A DNA stretch of 64,000 bases from NCBI RefSeq assembly GCF_964199755.1, contig NC_133896.1, positions 63,839,142 through 63,903,141 on the forward strand. Direction: 5' to 3'. Under the pieces are notes generated by a model. The model was not told where the DNA came from. It made no database searches and saw only the letters and a list, made by a program, of their open reading frames with translations. The DNA comes from Larus michahellis (lineage: Eukaryota > Chordata > Aves > Charadriiformes > Laridae). This document shows positions 1 to 15,100 of the stretch, in pieces. The translations under genes and the position numbers were made by a program. Each line of letters begins with the position of its first letter. The first letter of the stretch is position 1.

Positions 1-84
1 TGTCTACAAGTGCATCAAACGCCTTGATGGATGCGTTTATGCCATCAAACGCTCCAAAAGGCCTCTGGCAGGATCCTCAGATGA
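1..84 (+). CDS. WEE2: WEE2 exon with ATP-binding lysine (5' truncated by window)
   Basis: The frame starts at base 2. It reads [19 protein letters not shown] and onward, the end of the glycine-loop strand and the VAIK-type motif. The donor GTGAGT at 85-90 splits a Glu codon. Confidence 0.93.
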
Positions 85-3000
85 GTGAGTGTGCTAGCTA
101 GATACTGCCAGTTGAAATGATGGGCATGTTCTTGGGAGGTGTGATGGGGAAGGAGGGAGTGTGGATCTAAAGGTATCTGAGGGGTGTCATGAGCAAAAAC
201 TGGCTGCTGTTGCACTCCCAAGTAACAGATGGGAGAGTGGGGGAAGTTACCACTTCAGGATTATCGGATATAAATGTCTGAGAAAGGGAAGAAGCCACGT
301 GCATCACAGGGTGAGATGACTGCTTACCTGAACTCCTTGGGTCCATGCAGCCAGTCTATTTAAAACAATATCAAATAGTTTGTTTGTGGTATGTCCCTGC
401 CCTGCTGTATGGCCGGCACTGTTCACATCTGTGTTGACCAGCTAGTGCTGTCCTGCATGCTAAAGCAAAACCTTTGTAGCTGCCTTTGCCTCTTTAACAA
501 AAGTTTGCTCAGTGAGTGGGGTTTTTTTTGACAGCTGCTCAGCACATTTGGGCAAGGGCAGGTGTTGCTTCAGCAGCTGTGGGAGCCAGTCTGTCTGCCA
601 AAAACCCCCAAGAGAAAGTCCTCAACACTCTGCCTTCCCTTTCTCAAGCTAGGCTGCAAAACAGGGCTCCTCTTGTGGCCCCAAGCAGGACCTTGTCACA
701 CTGCTTTTTCTGTGCCTGTTTCTCTAGGCAGCTGGCGCTGCGCGAGGTTTATGCTCACGCTGTCCTTGGACATCACCCCCATGTTGTGCGCTACTACTCG
801 GCGTGGGCAGAGGATGATCACATGATTATCCAGAATGAACACTGCAATGGTAAGAGCTGTGACATTGCCAAAGGCTGAGCTCTCAGGATGGGTACAGTTA
901 CCTTCTTTTGTACTTAAAAATGGGATTACTTGGTTTACAACAAAGCAAACGGCGCTGGGGCTACAGTTCCATGGAGAATCCAGTAAGGACTCATAATATT
1001 TAGACAAAACTCTGAATGGTGCCAATGTCTTACAAGTAGTGAATACTCTCTAATTTGTGGGATTTTAAAACTGTTCCTCGGTGTTGGCTGGCCTGGAAAA
1101 GTATTCCCCATGCCGATGCTCAGAGCTGTGTCTGGGACAGCCCAAGTAAAACCTGCTATGAGTGACTCAAGAGCAGCTAACTTAAGTGCCATGTATCTTG
1201 GAAACAAACCCTTCTTAATGAAGGGGAGTAATGATTTGAAGAGTGATCACGTGGTTGAGATGAAGGCATCTTGAGTAGAAGAAAGGGCCCAACAGCTGCA
1301 GAGGAACACAACTAAATAATGAGGTAAACTGTAAAAGGGGTGCTGCAGGCAGGGTGGTACACTCTTACTTGGGTTTGCCCTTGGCCACACCACGGTTTGG
1401 GAGATGCTAGAAAAGACGCCTCTGGCTGTCAGAGGAGCTGAAGGCGAATACAGAGCTCTCATCTTTCAATTGTTCCTGTAGTCTTGGGGCTCAATGGTGA
1501 GTGGTGATACCTGTTTGCAGTAATGACTTCAAATCTGGTGGAGGTAACCATGAAATGTGGTGCTCACTGCTTCAGCATTGTTGTGTTTCTCGAGTTCTAG
1601 TGGATGAATGTCTGAGACTAAAGGAGAAGTGGTGAAAAGCAGGCTGATGGGGAGCAAGTCCATGGTATTTGCTAGTCCTGAAATAGCCAGAGTGCCTTAA
1701 TGGAAACCCACAAAACTCTGTTTCTGTGTCAAATGTTACATTCTTCAGTCAAAAATCTGCTAGTGGGAGCTTGATTTCCTTATTCCACCATTCATATACC
1801 TGCTTTCTGCCTGTAAGTATGGCAAAAGTAATTTAACTTTCCACTGTTTGCTTGCAGCAGTGTCAGCATCACTACCAGGTCAGCCCTTCTGGTGCTGCAG
1901 GTAGAACTGCAGTTGCTCAGTCCTTGGCAAGCAGGAGGCAGGGTGCTCTCTGGCAATGGAAAGGCTGAAGCCAAATGTTGATGTCCAAGTTGATCACTAG
2001 AGCTGGTCTGGCTGGGTTTTGTCACTAGCAAGCTTGCAAATGCTCTGGGCACTAGTTTCTGATAAGCTATTTCAAACCTGCTGCTCCACAAAATCTTTGT
2101 CATGTCTCAGACTGACGGTTTTCACCTAGGTGGGAGTCTCCAAGATGCGCTGCTGGAAAATGCGAAGCTCGGCCAGTATTTCCTGGAAGCAGAGCTGAAA
2201 GAAATATTGTTACAAGTCTCCATGGGGCTAAAATACATCCACAACTCTGGCCTTGTGCACCTGGATATCAAACCTAGTAAGTATAGTGCTAGTATATTCT
2301 TTGTGGAGGGTCCTGCAAGTGACCCTCCAGGGGTAGGACCTGTAATAGGTCCTTCTGACTGGACCTATTACAGTGCTTCAAAGGAAAGGTGATGTTGCCC
2401 TAAAAGGTGAGTATCTTGTGGGTGGTTGTTGGTTTTGCTGTTTTGTTGGTTTTTTGGATCTTGCCACTACTGTTGCTCTAAAACTGAGCCTTCTCTGATA
2501 GTTGGCAGCATTTTACTTCTGTCTCATGAGCTTCGTAATCCGAGCTCCACTTTCATACTGGTGGAGCAAGTAGAGCCGCAAATGAAGATGTGGACTTCCT
2601 TATTTGCTGCTGTCTTGTTGCACAACACCTGACCTTTGTATGTGAGAGCTGGAATGAGAAGTGAATATTTATTGTACCTACCTTGAGGGATTAAATTCCT
2701 GCAAAAAATAGTAACAAGCTTTCCTCTCTGCAGCTGAGGATGGGCACTCCCAGGGCTATGCTCCCCACATGGTCACATAGTTACATCCTTACAGTAGAGC
2801 TCCTCATTTCCTGCTGAAATAGCCCTTCTAACTTGGGGGGCAGAGGGAGGGTCAGGAAAGTTAATTACTCTAGGATGTTTTACGCACAACTGTCTTCTGT
2901 CAGCTGTACTGCTGAATACGTGAGCTGGGTGGGAAACAGACTAATGGGGGGGAAGTGTGTGCATAGCTTCTCTGGCTGCAAAGCTTGACTAGCTTGACCG

Positions 3001-5942
3001 GTGGGATTTTTTTACCAAGTTGTCAGGCTGCTGCAGTCTGATTACTGATCCTACACTGTTGCTAAACTTCGCTGTCTTGCAGGTAATATCTTCATTTGTC
3101 ACAAGCTGGCAGTTGCAGACCCGGCTGGGCAGGAAGAAAGCGACAGTGAAGATGAATTCTCTTCTAGTGTGGTGTATAAGATTGGTAGGTTTTAGCCCAC
3201 TTTACGACTGGCTTAAGATTAGGGCTGCTCATTAGTGCTTGACACTTCTCTCTCCTGCTGGCTGAAGAGACTTGTCTACAAAACTGATCGCATAGTCCTG
3301 AATGCCTCTGCTACTTACCAGAATTAATTCCTCTAAGGAGACAAGTCCTAGAAAACTCATGTGCTTGTTTCCAAGCCCAGATTCCAGAGTAGAAGCAGGC
3401 TTGCCCTCTTAGTATTGCCTGACTGCTCTGGTGCCTATAAAATGCAGGCTTTTATTGGTGGAGGAGATCTACACCAGTTTGCTCCATTAGTTGCTTGTTC
3501 TTTGCCTCAGGTGACCTTGGCCATGTGACATCAATAACAAACCCCCAGGTGGAGGAAGGAGACAGACGGTTTTTGGCCAATGAGATTTTGCAAGAGGTAC
3601 AGCTGCTAGTGAGGTGGTGGGGAGAACAGGGTGGTGAGCAAGTGGGGAGAGACCAACTGTAGTGAAATCACTAGCCTGGCATATTCCTTGCCTTATCTCC
3701 TCTTTCTTGTGTCTGGTCTGGCTGTGAAATCAGCAAAACTAACACTTTATTAAGAATAGTATAGGTGTGGGTGTTGTCATGTAAATATTTAATGTACTTC
3801 ATGAGTAACTTTAGATTATTGCAACTATTCTACCTGTGAGGAATGATGGGACAAAACCTTTACCATTTTAGAGACATTCCATGTTACACACTTACCTGAG
3901 ATTAAACTGCTGGATGTGATCTCTGAGGAATATATGCACCCAGACAAATGCATTGTACAACAAACACTGCTCAGGTAGTGTGGAGAGGTGGGAGGCACAA
4001 CACACCTCTTAAACTGTCTGCAGTTTTGCAGTGAACAAAAAAGGGAATTGGTATGTAACAACCAGCTTAGATGTGTTCATCAACTCAGGTATTTAACTGA
4101 CAGTATTTTTTTGTGCTGCAAGTGGATTTAGGAACTCTTAGGTCAATATATCACATGCAGTCTTTAGTTTTAGTTGGGCATGGCTAGCTTATTGCCTTGT
4201 GGTGAAGGCTGGAGGCACACTTTTTTTAGGCCGTCCTCTGGATTTGCTGTGGCGATCCTAATGTGGGCTGCAAGCTCCTCGTGACTGGGTGAAAGCCAAT
4301 GTGCTATTAGTTACCGATACTACCTGCTATTGGTACTTTGATCCTAAAGATGAGAAAACAGCCAACTGGCCTGGTGAAGGCAGTATCATACATAGACTTG
4401 GTTGGCTGTTTCTTTTTGAGCTGGCATCCTAACCCACCTTTCTATAACTGTTTATCTTCTCTCTGTAGCAATATGGCTATTTGCCAAAGGCGGACATCTT
4501 TGCCCTGGCACTCACAGTAGCTCTAGCAGCTGGCACGGCACCGCTGCCTCACAATGGGGCCATGTGGCACCACATCCGCCAAGGCAATATGCCACAGATC
4601 CCCCAGAAGCTTCCTCATTGCTTTCTTGAACTTCTCAAGGTGAGGACATAGTCTTGACAGGATGGAGGCTTTTCCAGTTGGCACATTACAGAGGGAGTGT
4701 TTAAAGCCTGAACTCCTTTGCCTTCTAGCTCATGATCCATCCTGACCCAGCGGAAAGACCTTCTGCCACAGCTCTTACTAAACATCCAGTTCTCCGTCCT
4801 TCACGTGGAAAAGCTGTGCAGCTCCAGAAGCAGCTGAATGTGGAGAAGTGCAAGACTGCCATGCTGGAAAGGTAGGGCTGGTTTGGGCATGAAGGGGAGA
4901 AGACATGGGCACAAGAAGTGCTGGTCACCAGGCTTGAATGTAGGGTGGTAGTGTTGGGAGACCCAATGTGCAGGAATAGCCAGTCAGCTCCTGTGCCCGG
5001 AGCCGGGAGGATGATGGGGCTGTAGCAGGGATTTTAGTGCCCGAGCAGCTGTGGTTCATTTCTGGCTTTGAGGAGGTGGCTAAATTAGAGCAGTGAACTT
5101 GCACGCTTACTGCAGCCACTGGTGATGGAATATACTGAAACAATATGCAGCCAGTGGGCAGTTGAGGAATTGATACTGCATGGAGATAGTGGCCTAGTAC
5201 AGAAGGAAGTGAAATATCAGGTGGTGACAGACATCCTCTTTCCCCTTGCTCCCTCTCCCTGCTGTTGCAGTAATGTTTTGAGGTGCTGGGATCTAGGAAC
5301 TGCCCCACCACCCCTCTTAGTGCAAGAGTCAGCTGGGGAATAGGTTTTCCCGTGTAGACAGGAGAGCATATGCTCTAGGAGAGCAGTGAGCACCAGGGGA
5401 AAAAAGGCAATGGAAAAGAACTTAGGAGTATTTGTGATGCATGAGATGGCACTGATCTAAGTTCCACCATTCACAAATATTTGAAACAATGGGAGAAAAA
5501 CTGAACTAGGGAGTCTTCACACTGGTGCCAGTGTAGGTGTGTGTTGCTGACCTGATGCATAGTTCCCTTTTGCTAAACCTTCCAAGCTGACCTGTTCTGA
5601 AGTAGAAAATCTAGCAAAACCTACAGTAATTTTCATGTCACCCTCTGGGGTCAAAAGTCACTGCTCTCCAGCAATGCTGGAGTACTGCAGTAACCCTCTT
5701 GTACAAGATTGTTCAGAGCTCTGTAGCTGATGGGGATTCATGTGTGTCATGGTTTTCTTCTTCTGCTCTTCCTTCCGTCTCCCCCCTGCAGGGAACTTAA
5801 AGCAGCCCGCCTTGCCCAGACCCTCACGAAGGACCAGCCCTTAGGAAGTGCCAAGTTGCAAGAGTCTGAAACCTCTTCTAAGCAGAAGCGCCTGGTGGGA
5901 GGGAAGAGTTGTCGCTCATTTAGCTTTACTCTGGGTTACTGA
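1..5942 (+). CDS. WEE2: WEE2 (WEE1-like protein kinase 2), 3' part, 8 coding exons
   Basis: Joined exons 1-84, 728-849, 2130-2276, 3083-3184, 3511-3596, 4469-4639, 4729-4871 and 5792-5942 give one open frame of 334 aa ending at TGA 5940-5942. Every junction has GT/AG sites and matching phase. The 5' exons (regulatory N-terminus, glycine loop) lie left of the window. Visible kinase landmarks are YAIK with the ATP lysine (codon 47-49), the alphaC glutamate in REVYAHA 18 residues later, VHLDIKPSN (catalytic Asp 2264-2266) and the WEE-family DLG in place of DFG (Asp 3513-3515). I chose WEE2 over WEE1 because the C-terminus reads KRLVGGKS...FSFT and the next gene is SSBP1, as in human. Family knowledge: it phosphorylates CDK1 Tyr15 in oocytes, holding prophase I arrest and allowing MII exit. 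The kinase looks intact. Introns are 643, 1280, 806, 326, 872, 89 and 920 bp; apart from the hairpins at 2304-2373 I see no repeats in them. Confidence 0.96.
728..849 (+). CDS. WEE2: WEE2 exon, alphaC helix to hinge
   Basis: The acceptor is the tract ending CTCTAG at 727 and the donor is GTAAGA at 850. It encodes [37 protein letters not shown]. The alphaC Glu and the hinge QNE-CNG of the WEE family are present. Confidence 0.95.
2130..2276 (+). CDS. WEE2: WEE2 exon with catalytic loop
   Basis: The acceptor is TTCACCTAG and the donor GTAAGT at 2277. It encodes [10 protein letters not shown], the [10 protein letters not shown] helix, and LVHLDIKPS with catalytic Asp (2264-2266) and Lys (2270-2272). 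Confidence 0.95.
2304..2373. repeat. Two consecutive perfect hairpins in a WEE2 intron
   Basis: A 9-bp stem (2304-2312 with 2321-2329) has an 8-nt loop. After 10 nt comes a 13-bp perfect stem (2340-2352 CTGTAATAGGTCC with 2361-2373), also with an 8-nt loop. They begin 27 nt after the splice donor at 2277. Both are plain inverted repeats; no known element was recognised. Confidence 0.85.
3083..3184 (+). CDS. WEE2: WEE2 exon with acidic kinase insert
   Basis: The acceptor is GTCTTGCAG and the donor GTAGGT at 3185. It encodes [10 protein letters not shown], then a Ser/Asp/Glu-rich stretch ([13 protein letters not shown]) and VVYKI. The acidic stretch sits where WEE kinases carry a variable insert before the DLG motif. 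Its SDSEDE core looks like a CK2-type acidophilic target, which is inference. Confidence 0.92.
3511..3596 (+). CDS. WEE2: WEE2 exon, DLG motif and activation segment
   Basis: The acceptor is TTTGCCTCAG and the donor GTACAG at 3597. It encodes GDLGHVTSI and [16 protein letters not shown], the WEE-family metal-binding DLG and the activation-segment EGD-RFLA signature. Confidence 0.95.
4469..4639 (+). CDS. WEE2: WEE2 exon, kinase C-lobe
   Basis: The acceptor is TCTCTGTAG and the donor GTGAGG at 4640. It encodes [19 protein letters not shown], then [14 protein letters not shown] to FLELLK, the aF helix (KADIFAL) and the following C-lobe of WEE kinases. Confidence 0.95.
4729..4871 (+). CDS. WEE2: WEE2 exon, end of kinase domain and start of C-tail
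   Basis: The acceptor is GCCTTCTAG and the donor GTAGGG at 4872. It encodes [16 protein letters not shown] (the conserved HPDP-RPSA end of the kinase fold), then a Gln/Lys/Leu-rich helical tail ([17 protein letters not shown]). Confidence 0.94.
5792..5942 (+). CDS. WEE2: WEE2 terminal coding exon
   Basis: The acceptor is CCCCCTGCAG. It encodes the basic tail ending KRLVGGKS, then FSFTLGY and TGA at 5940-5942. KRLVGGKS distinguishes WEE2 from somatic WEE1, which has a RLIGKK-type ending. Confidence 0.95.
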
Positions 5943-6848
5943 ACTTCAGTGTTGTCCAAAAAGCTCTGGCTGCCGAATGGCCCTGTGAAAGCAGAGGGTT
6001 TGCACAGACCAATGCCCCATATTAGCTCTCCCTGTTGTGGTTTTTGGTTCCCTCATTAGTTTTGATGAGATGTTGGCTGAGGGAAGAAGCACTAGCTTCC
6101 CAGTGTCAATCATGAAATTCCAGATCATTGTCTTCAGTCTTTTGCCTGTTTAATTTCTTGTGTAACTGGTCTTGCTCTAGACTTGCTCTATCTGCCATAC
6201 CAAGGGAAAGGACAGCATTTCCTCTACTTGCTTCCCTTTTTGTTCAGTTGGGCCCTATGATTGATGGTGTTTTTGTCGTCTTAACACTCTGGCCACCTGT
6301 GTATCTTTAAAGGGGAGATAGTGGCTGTACCTGGAGACAGCACCTACAGCAGGGTCCTCCTGGAAGTGAGGAGGTGGAGACTATGGTAGACGGTTTTAAT
6401 GACACATCAGGAGACAGACTGGTTACATTGCAGTCCTGGTGGACTTAGTGGTGGATGTAGCTGGAGTGTCATTTCACTGAGGGGGTCAAAGAGGAAAAGG
6501 AAACACTTTGAGTCATAGGGGCCTTGCTTGTGGAAGTTGAAGGAGCGCTTCCCTCCCTTAACTTTCAGCAGTGAGCACGATACCACGTAGCTGATGTGGT
6601 TAAGCTGTTGCAGGCTGGTCCCTGATGCCAGATTTGTTTTATGCTGATTGGAAGGACTTGCTTAAAGTGGGGGGAGCGACTGGCGCGCTGGTAGGTGGCT
6701 GTGTTTCTGTTTGCCTTCCAGTCCCCTACATGGGGCGCAACTGCCTGCTGATTGCGGCATCATTTCAGCAAAGATGAGGGGGAATCAGAAATGGCTTTTG
6801 AGGCCTTGTCAGATTTTTTTTTTTTGGAGCTGCCCATGTAAAAGTTTG

Positions 6849-6856
6849 TGTATATA
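6849..6856 (+). promoter_or_regulatory. Pumilio-type element TGTATATA in WEE2 3' UTR
   Basis: It matches UGUANAUA exactly and lies 10 nt upstream of the proximal ATTAAA. Pumilio/CPEB control is known for maternal mRNAs; its use here is inference. Confidence 0.5.
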
Positions 6857-6866
6857 TTTAATATTT

Positions 6867-6872
6867 ATTAAA
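6867..6872 (+). terminator. Proximal WEE2 poly(A) signal ATTAAA
   Basis: This common hexamer variant has a GT-rich element (GTGCGTCGGCTCTGTGTC, from about 6909) at suitable distance. Confidence 0.55.
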
Positions 6873-7083
6873 TCTTGCTATGCCCCTGCTTAATGTAACT
6901 GCCTGAATGTGCGTCGGCTCTGTGTCTGGCTGTGGCAGCTGGACACACAGGGTGTGCTGTTACCAGGGAGAGAGTAAAGTTGTAACTCGGTTATTTTCAG
7001 GTTTTACCGGTTTAATTTTCAAGTGCTGGACAGTGCCGGCTTTTAAACTGTTAGCTCCTATGCTTTAAGAAGGGAAACGTGCA

Positions 7084-7098
7084 AATAAAGATTTTAAT
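7084..7098 (+). terminator. Distal WEE2 poly(A) signal AATAAA with adjacent CPE-like TTTTAAT
   Basis: AATAAA lies at 7084-7089 and TTTTAAT, a cytoplasmic polyadenylation element match, at 7092-7098. The SSBP1 CpG island starts within about 50 bp downstream. Confidence 0.6.
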
Positions 7099-7414
7099 CC
7101 TTTTACCTACGACAGCGTGACTTTCTTTTTTTTTTTTTTTCCCGTTTGGGCCTCCTTCCCCGCCACCCGGGAGACCTCGATCCCCCATGGGCGAAAGCCT
7201 GACCGCGGGCGGCAGGGCAGGCGCTAGCCGTGGCGGGAGGCCCCGCCGCCCCTCAGAAGGCCTCGCCATCCCCTCCTTCGTCTTCCACTGCGAGCCCGCG
7301 GTGCGCTGCCCTCTCCCGCCCCCCGGGCCGCCTTACGCCGCCGCCCCCCGTAGAACCTCCCGCCGGCGGAGCGGGACGCGTTTCCGCCCGGACCCCTCTT
7401 TGCGCCGGACCCAC

Positions 7415-7435
7415 CGCTTCCCTTTCCGTTTCCGG
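7415..7435. promoter_or_regulatory. Clustered ETS/GABP (NRF-2)-type sites in SSBP1 promoter
   Basis: The tract has CTTCC, TTTCC and TTTCCGG in about 20 bp; on the minus strand this gives CCGGAA, GGAAA and GGAAG. GABP/NRF-2 sites are typical of nuclear genes for mitochondrial proteins. Factor binding is inferred. Confidence 0.5.
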
Positions 7436-7583
7436 ACGGCTGTGGGCGCTGCGGCGGGAGAGGTGCAGAGGGCGGGGGGTCGACGGGGCTTGGGGAGGCG
7501 GTGGCGGGGCGGCTCGGGTCTGGTCCGGTCTTCCTCCGGCGCTGCTTCAGCCCTGCTTTTCCCTCTGCAGGGACGGCGGCGAG

Positions 7584-11988
<4,405 letters not shown>

Positions 11989-12110
11989 AGTTGTTAGTGT
12001 TTGGACCCCAGGCCATTTCATTCCTTTTGTTTTACAGTGCTTCATAATTCTGTAATCATGTGTATTGCTGTAGTTTCTTGAAAATAAATAAAATGTTTGA
12101 TACCTGTAGG
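11989..12110 (+). terminator. SSBP1: SSBP1 3' UTR and poly(A) signal
   Basis: Overlapping AATAAATAAA hexamers at 12083-12092 are followed by a GT-rich stretch (GTATCTTTGTGTGTTTTG) from about 12110, placing cleavage near 12105-12112. The 3' UTR is only about 120 nt. Confidence 0.8.
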
Positions 12111-15100
12111 GTATCTTTGTGTGTTTTGTTTTGTTTTCCTGTGTGCATTCTCTCTGTTCGTCATCATTTGGATTTCTTTCTTTTTTGTTTTCCCTTTATA
12201 GAAAAGGTAACCTAGGCAGCTATATTAATTCTTGATCTGATGAATATATAAGTAGAAGTTACCCTTTGTATCTTCAGCCGTTTTCAAACGTTATATCCTT
12301 GGCTGCCTTAACAATCTCTCTTCCATCTTGCGGGGCCTGAAAGCCTGATCGTCTCTTTCTGCTAACATCCCTCCTCTGTTCTATAGGTGTCTTTCTCCAT
12401 TTTTCCTTAACTAAGTCAACTGGGCAATAAGTTTACAACAGAGCCATTGGCCTCACCTGGTGCTCAGCTTGAAGTTTCTCTGTCACAGACCAGGAGAAGG
12501 CCTTCTGTGCATTTGGGTTTGCCCCTCCATTGATCATAGCATTTGATCAAATCGGTGTGACCAAATCCTCTTTTGGTCGTGTGCTTAGGTCTTCATAATT
12601 ATGGCATTTGACATATGATGATTCTGTGATGACATCAACATTCTCACGCCAGTACCTTGTTAGGGTGCTGTGCCTGTCGGTTGCCATCAGGAGGAGCTGG
12701 AGGAACGGCTGCCTTGGCTCTTCCTTTTGAGAGGCTTGAGGTAGCCTGTGAAAAATATTCCTGGTCTGGGATTCTCAGTTAACGTGGGCATTTGTTTCGC
12801 TTTAACTTTGTTTTATTGTCAGAAAGACTGAGACTTGTCAGTATTGTAAGTAAAAAGCCACACAATTAAAAGGTGTTTCATTTTATTACGCAGAGACGTG
12901 GTGAAATTCCCACTGTAATACAGCGGGATGTGAACAGGGAAAGAAAAACGTTAGAAGTGACAATTTCCTGCCTTCAAAGCTGGTGGGATTTTGTATCTCA
13001 TCTCTCTCTGAGACTAGTAGAGAGCATGCTTATTTATAGCTTTTTGCAGCTCTTCCCCCTACAGAATGATGACCTTTTTTATACTTCTCTATGTGAGCAT
13101 TGTACTACCAAAAACTTAGATTCTTTCAGTTCAGCATTTATTTCTCGTTGAAGTGAATGCTTTAAGTAGTAGTGACTAGTGCCCCTGTCACTGGCATGCT
13201 GAGGTGTTAGATCTGCTGGAAATGCTTAGCAACTTAAATGGGTTGTTACCCACAGGAGATTGTGGTATCTTTTTAAATAAGAAGTTCCGACTTTAATTCC
13301 CCTAACTACTTCTTGTTCAGTCTGAGCCTGTTGTACTGCTGGGAGAAGTTGTGATGGTCCATTTCTACAGTCGTGATCCAAATACAGTTTGTGTGTGGTC
13401 CACGCCAATGTTTCCTGTTAGCTGAAAGCTGGGATTTGTCTTAAGCTTTCTGCACATCTAGGAGGCCTCACGTGAACGTGCTAAGCCTCCGTGCGTTCGG
13501 TGGTTACCTCCTTTTCTGCACTCTGCTGTGGTGGTGGAGCTCAGCACAGTTTATGACAGCATCTGCTTTGGAGCTTGGGAAGTGGCTTTTGGCTCCGAAC
13601 TCGGAGTAGAGGTGGCAGCAATGTCAAATGGCAGAAGGGAATTTACTGCTGCACGTGGACTGGCCAAAACTGCCAGAACTCTCGGTGGCTGCTGGATGGC
13701 TCAGACTAATCTCTGCCCCTGGCTCAGGCTGGGGACAGAGCTGCGCTGAGCTAGCAGAAGGTACGGGATTAGGTGCCAACAAAGAAAATATTTGCTCAAG
13801 AACTTCAACTTTTTCTTTGCTTTTCCGGTTGTTCTATTTCAAATTGCTAGTACACTTTTAAAGATTGACCTCCTACAAAGACAACACATACCTACTTTGA
13901 GAACACACTGTTTGAAAAGCGGTGCAGTATCTTGAGCATTCATCGCAATTTTGCATTAGGGTAGATTTTCACAAATGATTCTGCGTTAGCCATAGACGTA
14001 GTTACGTCAAAAATAACCTGTGGCAAAGGTATGTTGTGCATTCACCTCTTATGTCTGCTTTGCTGCTATGGGGCAAAGTTAATCTGTAACTAAGTAATTT
14101 TTGTTATGAGAAAATCAAGTGTGAAATCAGCATTCCTATAGCATCTGGGTTGCGTGGGTTTTTTTACGGCTGGGTACTTGCTCTGTGAGGAAATGTGAAA
14201 GAATGGAAGTGGTATCTACTGAGTTAAAACAGTGACACTTTGTTTATAACTAGGCAATGAGTTTTTTTCCACGCTGTCCCTTAGTACATGGCATTCAGCG
14301 TTTGCTTGTCCCTGTTAACCTCTTGTGTAAACGTGATTAGGCAAACCCTGATTGCTTGCATCAACTGGGACATTTAGAAGTGTTTGACCTTAACAAGGAA
14401 TTTATCTTATGTATTTATGGAGATAGACTGGAAGAGGTAAAAAATAGAGATTATTTCTTTTTAAAATGACAGCGCATTTTAAGCAAGTATTTGGAGCATT
14501 TCTTAAGAGACCTGAGACAGAGCTATTCTGGTCTGTAGCACAGATCAATGCCACTTAGTTATTTCTGCCAGCGTGGTGTAAGGTGTAGGAAACCCTCTTC
14601 TCCTGTGTGTGTTTCTGTGGCTGTAGTGCGCTGGTTTGAGGAAGACACCACGGGCATTGTGTCTGTGTCACACAGCGGAAAATATTTTCAGCTTTAATTG
14701 AAGTGTGACCTGTATTTGGGAACACAGACACAAATTCCCCAACCCCAAATAACATGGAGGGTAGCAAGAGAGCTATTTCAGTGAAGTGGGACTTGATTTC
14801 TTTGGCTGAAGCATCTTCTGTTTCTGTTTCACAACTCACAATTTCTATGGATAGAGTAACAGGAGGAAGTAAGAATGACCGAAGGCTTGAACTGGTGCAG
14901 AATTACTAGAGCTTTTTACCAGCAGCTCCCAGACTTGGGTTCTAACCTAGCCAAAAGACTTGCCTCCTGGTGACTGCTTGGTGGCCTGTGTGAAGGGGGA
15001 GGTGTTTGAGCCCTGTCACAGCTCTGCTGTGAAGACTAGCAGTGCCTGCAGGAGCCTGGTAAAAGCCCATGCAGAGAGGCCTTGAATTGCGAAGGCAAGA

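Larger units (their letters stand above)
5943..7105 (+). other. WEE2: WEE2 3' UTR (two candidate poly(A) sites)
   Basis: There are about 1.16 kb between the stop and the last usable poly(A) signal. The proximal signal ATTAAA (6867-6872) is followed by a GT-rich downstream element near 6908-6940. The distal AATAAA (7084-7089) is followed by a T-rich tract (7120-7141). Which site is used cannot be told from sequence. Confidence 0.7.

Noticed and set aside
1..5942. Somatic WEE1 instead of WEE2
   Set aside because: C-terminus KRLVGGKS, the [19 protein letters not shown] wording and SSBP1 adjacency all fit WEE2 better.
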